Below are positions 7,107 to 15,304 of a DNA stretch of 33,448 nucleotides, in pieces (position 1 is the first letter of the stretch; the number at the start of each line of letters is the position of its first letter). Location of the stretch: assembly GCA_031285565.1 (NCBI GenBank), contig JAITVY010000112.1, positions 1 to 33,448 of the forward strand. The letters are read 5' to 3'. A model generated the notes under the pieces. The model had not been told where the DNA came from and searched no databases. It was given only the letters and a program-made list of their open reading frames with translations. This DNA comes from Tannerella sp. (GTDB lineage: Bacteria > Bacteroidota > Bacteroidia > Bacteroidales > Tannerellaceae). Both the position numbers and the translations under genes were made by a program.

Positions 7107-8445
7107 TACACCGGTACCCAGATACACCAGTTATCCACCGGCTAACTATTTTACCGGCGGGTTCGGTGCGGCAGATTATGCACAGGCAATCAGGGATTCC
7201 AATGCCCTATCGCCCGGTCATCTTTCTTTTTACATCCACATCCCTTTTTGTCGCCATCTTTGCCATTACTGCGGATGTAATTCCTTCCCGGCAATGAAGC
7301 CTGCGGATGTAGACCGTTATGTCTCTGCCCTTCATACCGAAATGGATACCGTGATCAGGATGATTGATCCTACACGGCAGATTGCACAGATCCATTACGG
7401 AGGGGGTTCGCCGACTTTCCTCCCTGTAGCAGTATTAAAAGAAATGAACGACCATTTGTTGTCGGCTTTCACCTGCATCGATCGTCCTGAGATCGCTATC
7501 GAATGTCATCCGGGATATCTTGATGAATCCTACTGGATAGCTCTGGCGGAAGCCGGTTTCAATCGTTTCAGCATTGGTGTTCAGGATATACGCGAAGAAG
7601 TGCTGAAAGCCGTCAACCGCCGTCCGTCGCTGCTCGATATGGAGACGATATGCCGTATCCTCCGTACATCCGGAGGAGGAATTAATATGGATTTTTTGTA
7701 CGGATTGCCTTTTCAGACCAGAAATAGTTTTGCGCATACGATCGAACAGGCTATCACCTGGCAGCCCGACCGGTTGGTTACTTTCTCCTATGCACATGTT
7801 CCCTGGGTAAATAAACAGCAGCTGCTCCTTGAAAAAAGCGGATTGCCTGCAAGTGAAGAAAAAAGCGGAATGTTCAGGGATGCAGAAGCTTTATTGCTGG
7901 CCGCCGGTTACCGTTCGGTCGGGCTGGATCATTTTGTCCGTCCGGAAGATGAACTCTTTCTGGCTTTGGAGCAGAAAAAACTCCGCCGTAATTTCCAGGG
8001 GTATTGTACCGGACGCACCACCGGACAGGTCTATGCATTCGGTGCCACCGGTATCAGCCAGTTGCATGGCGTATACGCCCAGAATGCCAAAGGGATCAGC
8101 GACTATATCGAACGGATCGAAGCCGGATCGATGGCTACCGTTAAAGGCTATCGCCTGAACTACGAAGAATATATCACAAAAGAAGTGATTGAAACCCTGA
8201 TGTGTAATTACACTATTGACTGGGAAGAACTATCGGAAAGACTGTCTCTTCCCATTGATACTATTATGGGGGCAACTGCATACAACGAGAAGGCGCTTCG
8301 CACATTCGCCGATGATGGCATTATCACATTGACTGAAAAGCAAATAAGCGTTACACCCAAAGGGAAACTCTTTGTCAGGAACGTCGCTGCCTCTTTGGAC
8401 AAACTGATGATGCAAACTGATAAAACATTTTCTAAACCGGTATAA
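7063..8445 (+). CDS. hemN: Oxygen-independent coproporphyrinogen III dehydrogenase
   Basis: A 460-residue radical SAM enzyme that decarboxylates two propionate side chains of coproporphyrinogen III to vinyl groups, yielding protoporphyrinogen IX without oxygen. The family signature PRYTSYPPA is at residues 19-27. The cluster motif is PFCRHLCHYCGC, giving CX3CX2CXC (Cys63, 67, 70, 72); the fourth cysteine separates true HemN from the HemW heme chaperone. GGGSPTFL follows near residue 113, and a C-terminal HemN domain is present. ATG 7063 is preferred over TTG 7051; either lies inside the end of the permease gene. The oxidase gene follows after 7 bp, so the next pathway step is in the same transcript. 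Confidence 0.93.
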   Translation: MTNEKKTISLLEKYNTPVPRYTSYPPANYFTGGFGAADYAQAIRDSNALSPGHLSFYIHIPFCRHLCHYCGCNSFPAMKPADVDRYVSALHTEMDTVIRMIDPTRQIAQIHYGGGSPTFLPVAVLKEMNDHLLSAFTCIDRPEIAIECHPGYLDESYWIALAEAGFNRFSIGVQDIREEVLKAVNRRPSLLDMETICRILRTSGGGINMDFLYGLPFQTRNSFAHTIEQAITWQPDRLVTFSYAHVPWVNKQQLLLEKSGLPASEEKSGMFRDAEALLLAAGYRSVGLDHFVRPEDELFLALEQKKLRRNFQGYCTGRTTGQVYAFGATGISQLHGVYAQNAKGISDYIERIEAGSMATVKGYRLNYEEYITKEVIETLMCNYTIDWEELSERLSLPIDTIMGATAYNEKALRTFADDGIITLTEKQISVTPKGKLFVRNVAASLDKLMMQTDKTFSKPV

Positions 8446-8452
8446 ATTGTAA

Positions 8453-9832
8453 ATGGAAACAAAACAGATTGATGTTGCCGTAATCGGCGCCGGTATTACC
8501 GGACTGACGACTGCCTTTCTCCTCCAGCAGAAAGGAAAACAGGTACACCTGCTGGAACGGGCCAACCGTACCGGCGGACAGATTCAGACTTTCCACGAAG
8601 CGGGCTTTACGTTTGAAAGCGGGCCGAACACCGGAACGGTCTCTTGCCCGGAAGTTGTCGAATTATTTACCCGGTTGCACTCCACATCCAGCCAACTTGA
8701 AGTTGCCTGTAAGGCAGCCAAACGAAGGTTGATCTGGAAGAAAGACCGTTTCCATGCACTACCATCAGGATTATTAGCTGGAATCACTACACCTTTATTT
8801 ACTTATAAAGACAAGATCCGCCTGTTGGGAGAACCGTTCCGCAGTAAGGGAACAACTCCGGATGAATCGGTTGGTCAACTGGCATGCCGGCGTTTGGGGA
8901 AATCTTTCTTTAATTATGCTGTCGATCCATTTATATCCGGCATATATGCAGGTGATCCGATGAAACTGGTTACGCGGTATGCACTTCCCAAGCTCTATAA
9001 TCTGGAACAAAATTATGGAGGCTTCATCCGGGGAAGCATTGCCAAGATGAAAGAACCTAAGACAACGCGTGACCGTTTGGCGACCAAGGAGATATTTTCG
9101 GTTACCGGAGGTCTGGAAAACCTGACGATAGCTTTAGCCGGTCAGATTGGCTCTGAGCATATATCCCTGTCGGTATCCAATACTGTCCTTCAGCCATTGG
9201 CTGATGGCCGTTGGCAGATTTCCTGTATGACCCCGCAGGGTGAGCAAACTTTCCTTGCCAGTAAGGTGGTCACTACTGTAGGAGCTTATTGTCTACCCAA
9301 ACTGATCCCTTTTGTTCCTTCGGAGTTAATGGATAAGATCACAAACCTCCGATATGCACCTGTTATACAAGCTTCCGTTGGCATACGCGATACCGGCGCC
9401 TTGCATCTGAATGCCTTCGGCGGACTTATTCCTTCCATTGAGCAAAAACCGATCCTGGGAATTCTTTTTCCTTCTTCGTGCTTTTCTTCCAGGGCTCCGC
9501 ATGGAGGTGCGCTTTTTTCCTTTTTTATGGGGGGAGTCAGACATCCGGAAATGATGGAATGGACAGACGATGAGATCAGGAACGTTATAGTAACGCATTT
9601 GCATTCCATGCTACGGTTCCCATCCAATATATCTCCCGACCTGATTCGGATTTTCCGTCATTCCCGCGCCATTCCCCAATACGGACAAAGCAGCGGTGAA
9701 CGTTTCGAGGCTATCAGCCGGATCGAGAACCAATATCCCGGACTCATCCTGGCCGGTAACATCCGCAACGGTATCAGCCTTGCCGACCGTATCCGCCAGG
9801 CTTCGCTGGTAGCAGAAACAATGATTGGGTAA
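8453..9832 (+). CDS. hemG: Protoporphyrinogen oxidase, HemY-type flavoprotein
   Basis: A 459-residue FAD enzyme of the amine oxidase/HemY superfamily that removes six electrons from protoporphyrinogen IX to give protoporphyrin IX. The N-terminus has the dinucleotide-binding GAGITG (12-17), ending in an acidic residue (HLLE) and followed by the RTGGQIQT motif. ESGPNT lies at about residue 57, and the C-terminal FAD motif LAGNIRNGISLADRI is near the end. Length is normal. Bacteroidota genomes usually label this gene hemG although the protein is of the HemY class, not the small flavodoxin-like HemG. The classical enzyme uses oxygen, so an anaerobe would need another electron acceptor. It is the last gene of the operon; no ferrochelatase follows and no clear terminator hairpin is visible. 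Confidence 0.9.
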   Translation: METKQIDVAVIGAGITGLTTAFLLQQKGKQVHLLERANRTGGQIQTFHEAGFTFESGPNTGTVSCPEVVELFTRLHSTSSQLEVACKAAKRRLIWKKDRFHALPSGLLAGITTPLFTYKDKIRLLGEPFRSKGTTPDESVGQLACRRLGKSFFNYAVDPFISGIYAGDPMKLVTRYALPKLYNLEQNYGGFIRGSIAKMKEPKTTRDRLATKEIFSVTGGLENLTIALAGQIGSEHISLSVSNTVLQPLADGRWQISCMTPQGEQTFLASKVVTTVGAYCLPKLIPFVPSELMDKITNLRYAPVIQASVGIRDTGALHLNAFGGLIPSIEQKPILGILFPSSCFSSRAPHGGALFSFFMGGVRHPEMMEWTDDEIRNVIVTHLHSMLRFPSNISPDLIRIFRHSRAIPQYGQSSGERFEAISRIENQYPGLILAGNIRNGISLADRIRQASLVAETMIG

Positions 9833-9997
9833 CTGTAAAACTAAACCAAATTATTTTTTATTTTTTCGCCTAGTGTTCTACAATTGCTGACTACGGGGGT
9901 TGCGGGTGGCTTCAATATCTACCGACACAAAATCTGGCGCGGGTGACAAAAGCTGATAATACCGCTTTGCCGCCCGAAGAAAGCAGACCAAATCTAT

Positions 9998-10396
9998 CTA
10001 CTCCATTTTTAAAGGCGTAAAAAATTCAATTAGATTTTCTTCAGGATCTCTCAAGTAAACAACTCTCATTCCCCAATCAAGCATATCGGTTGGCTGATTG
10101 ATAAACTTAACACCCTTTACAGAAAGAGTTTTAAAGGTTTCATCAACACTTTCAACTTCAAATGATATCATCATTTTTTCTCTGCAATTAACCGGCTGAT
10201 TTTTGTCCACATTACCAACAACAGGTGCCATAAGGTCAGACGTAAATATTGCTAATCCTTCGACACCTTCGGCTACTTTAAAACTCCCATAGCATCCTTC
10301 AATATTAAAAGCTGCTTCTAAACCAAGTTTCTCGGTATAAAACCTGAAACACTTTTCATAGTCTTTGACTAATATTCTTACGTTGTTTAATTTCAT
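9998..10396 (-). CDS. VOC (glyoxalase/bleomycin-resistance fold) protein
   Basis: A 132-residue single-domain protein of the vicinal oxygen chelate superfamily. It shows the two paired beta-alpha-beta-beta-beta modules: residues 1-50 with the LVKDYEKCFRFYTEKLGL pattern, and about 70-130 ending in the DPEENLIEFF motif. The C-terminal glutamate ligand is present, but the usual first-strand His or Gln position is occupied by Arg (NNVRILV), so metal binding may be incomplete. It stands alone, convergent with the porphyrin operon and divergent from the ABC-F gene. The substrate is unknown; relatives include lyases, dioxygenases and drug-binding proteins. Confidence 0.8.
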   Translation of the reverse strand: MKLNNVRILVKDYEKCFRFYTEKLGLEAAFNIEGCYGSFKVAEGVEGLAIFTSDLMAPVVGNVDKNQPVNCREKMMISFEVESVDETFKTLSVKGVKFINQPTDMLDWGMRVVYLRDPEENLIEFFTPLKME

Positions 10397-10434
10397 AATT
10401 GTTTAATTTTTGATTGGTTTATGTTGCTTTTTTA

Positions 10435-10464
10435 TTGTTGTTTTAATTTTCATTTCTACGTTTG
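10435..10464 (+). promoter_or_regulatory. Promoter-like pair well upstream of the ABC-F gene
   Basis: TTG (10435-10437), a 19-bp spacer and TACGTTTG (10457-10464) match the Bacteroidota promoter consensus. It would produce a leader of over 200 bases before the ABC-F start, or a separate small RNA. The 308-bp gap 10397-10704 also holds a small GTTGG/CCAAC hairpin. The stretch from 10462 to the ABC-F start stays open in the ABC-F frame, but its composition does not look like protein I recognise. Confidence 0.4.
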
Positions 10465-10653
10465 CCAAATTGTTATCAGCTGATCGCAAATTTGATTGTT
10501 GGCGTACTTCCAACAGTGACTGCCGTGCTTAGCCTTTCAAAAGCAAAGGTATCGAAAATAAATGTGATTTTGTCTTTCACTTTCAATTGTTGCGTAGCAG
10601 TGAACACTGTTTCTCAACTTTCAATTAATATCAACCAGCCACTTACTACTTTT

Positions 10654-10685
10654 TTTGAAGTATTTGCAGATTTGATGTACCTTTG
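10654..10685 (+). promoter_or_regulatory. Promoter of the ABC-F gene
   Basis: TTTG (10654-10657), a 20-bp spacer and TACCTTTG (10678-10685) fit the Bacteroidota consensus very well. Transcription would begin around 10692, just before the ATG at 10705, which supports that start over the longer open frame. Confidence 0.7.
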
Positions 10686-10704
10686 TGGTCTTTATGACGC
10701 AAAG

Positions 10705-12651
10705 ATGATTTCGATTGAAGGACTGACAGTTGAATTTGGCGGATTTACGCTATTAGACGGACTTTCGTTTGTGGTGAACAACAAAGACCGGATTGCATTG
10801 GTAGGAAAAAACGGTGCAGGCAAATCTACATTATTAAAGATATTGGCACGTATGCAGGCGCCGACTTCGGGAGTGGTTAGTATTCCGAAGGATACAACCA
10901 TCGGTTATCTGCCTCAGCAAATGCAATTATCCGATAAGCATACAGTACGTGAAGAGGCCGAACGTGCTTTCGAACAAATTCACCTGATGGAAGAAGAAAT
11001 CAACCGGATTAATACGGAGTTGGCCGAACGTACGGATTACGAATCGGAAGCTTTTCAGAAACTGATTGACCGGGTAACACTGCTTTCCGAACAGTTCCAG
11101 ATGATGGGAGGAACGAATTATCATGCCGAACTGGAACGGACACTGATGGGATTGGGATTTACACGCGATGATTTTGAGCGCCCTACCTCCGAGTTCAGTG
11201 GCGGATGGCGTATGCGTATCGAATTAGCTAAACTATTGCTTCAACGTCCGGATGTACTGTTGCTGGATGAGCCTACAAACCATCTGGATATCGAGTCAAT
11301 CCAATGGCTTGAAACGTTTATTGCTACCCGTGCCAATGCAGTAATATTGGTTTCTCACGACCGTGCATTTATCGATAATACAACCATACGCACAGTTGAA
11401 ATCGAATTAGGCAAGATCTACGATTATAAAGTAAAATATTCTGATTACGTAGAACTACGTAAAGAGCGGCGCGAACAGCAACAGCGGGCTTACGAAAATC
11501 AACAAAAGAAACTAGCCGATACGGAAGCTTTTATCGAGCGGTTCCGCTATAAAGCGACAAAAGCCGTACAGGTACAGTCGCGCATCAAGCAACTGGAAAA
11601 AATTGAACGCATCGAAGTGGACGATGTTGACAGCTCGGCTTTACGCCTGAAGTTCCCTCCTGCCCCACGCTCGGGTTCATATCCTGTAATAACAGAGAAC
11701 CTGACGAAGCGCTACGGTGATCACCTGGTTTTTTCGGGGGCTACTTTTACGATTCACCGGGGCGATAAAGTTGCTTTTGTCGGCAAAAACGGTGAAGGTA
11801 AATCCACCCTCGTCAAATGTATCATGGATGAAATCGATTACCAGGGAACACTGACTTTAGGACATAATGTAAAGATCGGCTATTTTGCGCAGAACCAGGC
11901 ACAGTTGCTTGACGAAAACCGGACTGTATTCGAAACCATCGATTATGTAGCCGTGGGAGATGTACGAACAAAAATCCGCGATATACTCGGTGCGTTTATG
12001 TTTGGTGGCGAAGCTTCGGACAAGAAAGTGAAAGTGCTGTCGGGTGGCGAACGCAGCCGGTTAGCCATGATCCGTTTATTGCTCGAACCGGTCAACCTGT
12101 TGATTCTGGATGAGCCGACCAATCACCTGGATATGCGTTCGAAAGATGTATTGAAGGATGCACTACGCGACTTCGATGGTACGATCATTGTGGTTTCGCA
12201 CGACCGGGAATTCCTGGACGGACTGGTAGATAAGGTCTACGAATTCGGAAACAAACAGGTGAAAGAACACCTGGGAGGTATTTATGAGTTTCTGGAACGT
12301 AAGAAAATCGAGAATTTACAGGAACTGGAGCGTAAAACCACTGCTAATATGGTTTCCGAATCAACCTCTCAAACAATAGATACGTCTTCCACTTCTAAAC
12401 TATCATACGAAGAACAAAAAGAACGTAGTCGTGTGCAACGCCGCCTGGAGAAGGCCATCACGGATTCGGAACAGAAGATTGCACGGTTAGAAAAACAAAT
12501 AGCTGAATCGGAGGCACGCCTTGCTACTCCCGAAGGCGCTTCGGATACGGCGCTTTATATAGAGTATGAAGCTGCCAAGAAAGAACTATCCCAAACGATG
12601 GATCAGTGGACGGAGCAAACGATAGAACTGGAGGAATTTGGGAAAGATTAA
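10705..12651 (+). CDS. ABC-F family ATPase (ribosome-associated type)
   Basis: A 648-residue soluble protein with two ABC cassettes and no membrane segment. Cassette 1 has Walker A GKNGAGKST, signature FSGGWRMR and Walker B LLLDEPTNHLD. The charged linker between cassettes contains ERFRYKATKAVQVQSR, the usual P-site tRNA-interaction motif region. Cassette 2 has GKNGEGKST, LSGGERSR and LLILDEPTNHLD. A C-terminal coiled-coil rich in Glu and Lys covers about the last 80 residues, as in Uup. ABC-F proteins act on the ribosome, resolving stalls or protecting against antibiotics; this looks like a housekeeping type. Its stop overlaps the convergent ankyrin gene's stop in a shared TTAA. Confidence 0.9.
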   Translation: MISIEGLTVEFGGFTLLDGLSFVVNNKDRIALVGKNGAGKSTLLKILARMQAPTSGVVSIPKDTTIGYLPQQMQLSDKHTVREEAERAFEQIHLMEEEINRINTELAERTDYESEAFQKLIDRVTLLSEQFQMMGGTNYHAELERTLMGLGFTRDDFERPTSEFSGGWRMRIELAKLLLQRPDVLLLDEPTNHLDIESIQWLETFIATRANAVILVSHDRAFIDNTTIRTVEIELGKIYDYKVKYSDYVELRKERREQQQRAYENQQKKLADTEAFIERFRYKATKAVQVQSRIKQLEKIERIEVDDVDSSALRLKFPPAPRSGSYPVITENLTKRYGDHLVFSGATFTIHRGDKVAFVGKNGEGKSTLVKCIMDEIDYQGTLTLGHNVKIGYFAQNQAQLLDENRTVFETIDYVAVGDVRTKIRDILGAFMFGGEASDKKVKVLSGGERSRLAMIRLLLEPVNLLILDEPTNHLDMRSKDVLKDALRDFDGTIIVVSHDREFLDGLVDKVYEFGNKQVKEHLGGIYEFLERKKIENLQELERKTTANMVSESTSQTIDTSSTSKLSYEEQKERSRVQRRLEKAITDSEQKIARLEKQIAESEARLATPEGASDTALYIEYEAAKKELSQTMDQWTEQTIELEEFGKD

Positions 12652-13061
12652 TTTTCTACCTGTCTTTCTATAGCTTGTTGCTGCAACGCGGTATATTCTC
12701 TCAGCATATCAATGATTTCTTTTCCGGCATTCACCCGGATAGCGTATGTAATAGGACGATTACTACGGTCTTTTACATTCTCCTGTAATACGTCGGCACC
12801 ATTTTCCAATAAATAGGTTACAATAGCAATATCTTTTTGAAAAATAGCTGTATTCAACGGATCAGAGCCACGTCCTTCAGGTTCAAAATTAACATCGGCC
12901 CCATTTTCAACCAACAACTGTACCATTTTGAGATCTTTCTTGGATATAGCATACGTTAACGGACTACCGGGGTATGCACTGTAACTGATCTCATTGATAT
13001 TGCTTCCTTCGCAAATCGCTTTTTCTGCTTTTTTATAGTCGTGCTTCTCTATAGCCTGCAT
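12648..13061 (-). CDS. Small ankyrin-repeat protein
   Basis: A 137-residue protein made almost entirely of ankyrin repeats. It begins MQAIEKHDYKKAEKAICEG, and two clear repeats follow with LLVENGADVNFE and LLENGADVLQE, then a degenerate fourth. It has no signal peptide or enzyme domain, so a cytoplasmic protein-binding role is likely. The ATG at 13061 overlaps the upstream gene's stop as TGATG, which indicates translational coupling with the small membrane protein; a TTG one codon earlier is less likely. The partner and function are unknown. Confidence 0.8.
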   Translation of the reverse strand: MQAIEKHDYKKAEKAICEGSNINEISYSAYPGSPLTYAISKKDLKMVQLLVENGADVNFEPEGRGSDPLNTAIFQKDIAIVTYLLENGADVLQENVKDRSNRPITYAIRVNAGKEIIDMLREYTALQQQAIERQVEN

Positions 13062-13297
13062 CAAGGACCTAATTCATCCCATTCCCGTTTTTCGTTTATT
13101 AATCCGCTAAGAATCCATCCAAATGCCGGTATCAGACATATGAAGCCGGCTATAAAAAAAGTTTTCCCTTTGTGCTGTTTAAATTTGCGATAAAAAGAGA
13201 GTATCAGTAAAGCGATTCCTATAACCGCAAATATGATTATAACCAATAAAATCGCATAAACAAAAAGAAATACTAACGCGCCATATCCTTCTGCCAT
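13061..13297 (-). CDS. Small two-helix membrane protein
   Basis: A 78-residue protein with two hydrophobic segments, about residues 7-33 and 45-65, separated by a strongly basic loop (YRKFKQHKGK) and ending in a charged tail KREWDELGP. By the positive-inside rule the loop should be cytoplasmic. It is coupled by a one-base stop/start overlap to the ankyrin gene, so the two may form a membrane anchor and soluble adaptor pair. No family recognised; it could be a phage-type or immunity-type protein, but nothing shows this. Confidence 0.7.
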   Translation of the reverse strand: MAEGYGALVFLFVYAILLVIIIFAVIGIALLILSFYRKFKQHKGKTFFIAGFICLIPAFGWILSGLINEKREWDELGP

Positions 13298-13479
13298 ATT
13301 CTTATCTTTTTAATATCTGTGAATTAATTTCATTCTGCCTACATTGTCCTACCATAAAGTAGCAAAAGGTAAGACTGCAAGTACTTTTGAATTAAATACC
13401 TCACTTATAAAAGCTCTTCATAATGTTAAAACGCTTATAGTTGGTAGAAAATTGTTATCTAACTGTTGAAAATTTTTAT

Positions 13480-13487
13480 TAAATTTG
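13480..13487 (+). promoter_or_regulatory. -7 promoter box for the M81 peptidase gene
   Basis: TAAATTTG matches TAnnTTTG, 73 bp before the ATG at 13561. The -33 partner is not at standard spacing. I see no other structure in the 263-bp gap 13298-13560. Confidence 0.45.
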
Positions 13488-13560
13488 GCGATGTGTTTCG
13501 ACTAATACCAGTTGTCATTGCAATTTTACATTATTATATTATAATCAAATCTAAACAAAG

Positions 13561-15126
13561 ATGAAGAGGATTTTCTTATTTTTGACCCTACCCCTGTTAG
13601 TTTTATTATTTGGTCATGATGCTGCAGCACAGCAGAAAAGCCCACGTATCGGCATTGCCGGTATACAAATTGAAAACAGTGTGTTTATGCCTAACCGGCA
13701 GCCAATAGTTGGAGTTCCGCTTACCTTACCGGATTATCTGAGTCCGGATTCTGCTATGGGACAGGCTGCAACGTGGCTCCCTGCTTTAATGGGGCGTGGC
13801 GGCGGCCGCGGACCTGTAACGAAAGAATCATATGATGCTTTTGTTGATCAGACAATTGAAATAATCAAGGCCAACATGCCATACGATGCTTTCTGGTATT
13901 ATATGCATGGAGCATGCAGTGTGGATGGCGTTGAGGATCCGGAAGGCTATTTTATGGAAAAAATCCGTGGAGTTATCGGAAACGATGTGCTTACTACTAC
14001 AACGATGGATCTTCATGGTAATCCATCCCTGAAAGTGGCTCTTTATTCCGATTTGATCACTACATTTCGCCATGCCCCTCACGATGACTGGAGAGAATCG
14101 CATCGTCGCGGCGTAGTAAATCTTCTTGATCGCATTGCTTCGGGCAAGGGACGTCCGGCTTACAAAGCATGGGTGGCAGTTCCCGTATTGCTTTCGGGAG
14201 AGTGGACAAGTACCCGCGCCGAACCAGCCAAGTCACTCTATGCCATGGTTCCCGAAGTGGAAGCAATGCCCGGCGTAACAGATGCAGGCATTTGGATAGG
14301 TTATGTATGGGGAGACGATCCTCGTAACCAGGGTGTAGTGATGGTTTATGGCGACGACAAAGCAAATGTAGAAGCCGGTGCAAAGAAACTCGCTCAAAAA
14401 TTCTGGGACGTTCGCAAACAGTTCTCTTTAGAAGCGCCCGGGTACGATCTTGAAAAATGTATTGATTTAGCCGTTGCCAGTAAGAAAAAACCTTTCTTTA
14501 TCAGCGACATGGGTGATAACCCTGGTGGTGGCGGATCGGGTGAAGTAACCTGGACATTAGCCCGCGTATTAAAACGTCCGGAGTTTCAGTCTACAAAAGG
14601 AAAGAGCCTGCTTTATTGCTCTATCCCGGGAAGCGAACTCGTTGAAGCTGCACGGAAAGCCGGTGTCGGCGGTCAGGCAGAAGGCTATGTAGGAGCTATG
14701 ACAGACAATTCTTATGAACCTCCAGTTTGGTTATCAGGTACAGTTGTATACGTTAGTCCTGCTCCGGATCCTGCACAGGCATCCGATCCTCAATCCGGCA
14801 GACGCAGTAATATCGCTATTATCAAAACCGGAAGTATTTATGTCGTTGTGGGAACTTCTTCTCCGACACCACCTTTAGATGGCACCGGAGTTGATCCGAG
14901 CAAGATGGATATTGTAATGGTTAAACAAGGTTATTTGGTGAACCAATGGTACAATATGCAGGCAGACTGGGTGATGGCTCTGACTCGCGGAGGCGTTGAC
15001 CAGGATTTTAAGAGTCTTCCGTACAAGCACATTATCCGTCCGATGTATCCATTGGATCCGGATATGCCGGATCCGGAACTTAACGTAATATTTGTTCCTT
15101 CCGCAAAACATATGTTCGGCAGATAA
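13561..15126 (+). CDS. Exported M81 (MlrC/microcystinase C-like) metallopeptidase
   Basis: A 521-residue protein with a signal peptide (about residues 1-23, ending AAAQQ), so it is exported to the periplasm or beyond. The N-terminal MlrC domain shows YMHGACSVDGVEDPEG (114-129), TMDLHGN (148-154) and HAPHDD (171-176). Asp150, His152 and His174 are the likely zinc ligands by the family pattern. The C-terminal domain carries MGDNPGGGGSGEVT (about 317-330), close to the DNPGG motif of the family. MlrC finishes breakdown of linear microcystin, but most relatives have unknown substrates. An exported copy convergent with a polysaccharide locus is unusual and suggests a modified-peptide or sugar-amide substrate rather than a toxin. 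It may have its own promoter. Confidence 0.85.
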   Translation: MKRIFLFLTLPLLVLLFGHDAAAQQKSPRIGIAGIQIENSVFMPNRQPIVGVPLTLPDYLSPDSAMGQAATWLPALMGRGGGRGPVTKESYDAFVDQTIEIIKANMPYDAFWYYMHGACSVDGVEDPEGYFMEKIRGVIGNDVLTTTTMDLHGNPSLKVALYSDLITTFRHAPHDDWRESHRRGVVNLLDRIASGKGRPAYKAWVAVPVLLSGEWTSTRAEPAKSLYAMVPEVEAMPGVTDAGIWIGYVWGDDPRNQGVVMVYGDDKANVEAGAKKLAQKFWDVRKQFSLEAPGYDLEKCIDLAVASKKKPFFISDMGDNPGGGGSGEVTWTLARVLKRPEFQSTKGKSLLYCSIPGSELVEAARKAGVGGQAEGYVGAMTDNSYEPPVWLSGTVVYVSPAPDPAQASDPQSGRRSNIAIIKTGSIYVVVGTSSPTPPLDGTGVDPSKMDIVMVKQGYLVNQWYNMQADWVMALTRGGVDQDFKSLPYKHIIRPMYPLDPDMPDPELNVIFVPSAKHMFGR

Positions 15127-15140
15127 AAACAGATATAATC

Positions 15141-15300
15141 AGTAGTTAAAGTAGTCACTGGAGTTATCAGTCGCGTTGCTCCTTAGGAGTTAAGTAGAAA
15201 AACCAGCAGGTGGTGTAATAATATAATCACGTTATTAATCATTCTTCCCTACTTGACTTCTTGACTACTAACGTAGTGATAACTTCTTTGACTACTTGTT
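15141..15300. repeat. Imperfect AGTAGTT-type repeats between convergent genes
   Basis: The gap between the M81 and GH105 stops has AGTAGTTAAAGTAGT at 15141-15155 and, near the other end, complementary-looking copies (CTTGACTAC, TTTGACTACTTG at 15260-15300). They form imperfect inverted and direct repeats. The place suits a bidirectional terminator, but no clean stem plus T tract is present. A similar tandem occurs at 17835-17866. Confidence 0.4.
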
Positions 15301-15304
15301 TGCA

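Noticed and set aside
9833..9997. Short open stretches after the oxidase gene, including one reading TTGVAGGFNIYRHKIWRG then a stop
   Set aside because: Only a few dozen codons, interrupted by a stop, no start or ribosome site; at most a gene relic.
10462..10704. N-terminal extension of the ABC-F protein by 81 residues
   Set aside because: It starts at a TTG, contains the strong promoter at 10654-10685, and is not ABC-like; homologous proteins start at MISIEGL.
15141..15300. CRISPR-like array suggested by the repeated AGTAGT/ACTAC motifs
   Set aside because: Units are short, irregular in length and spacing, in both orientations, and no cas genes are present.
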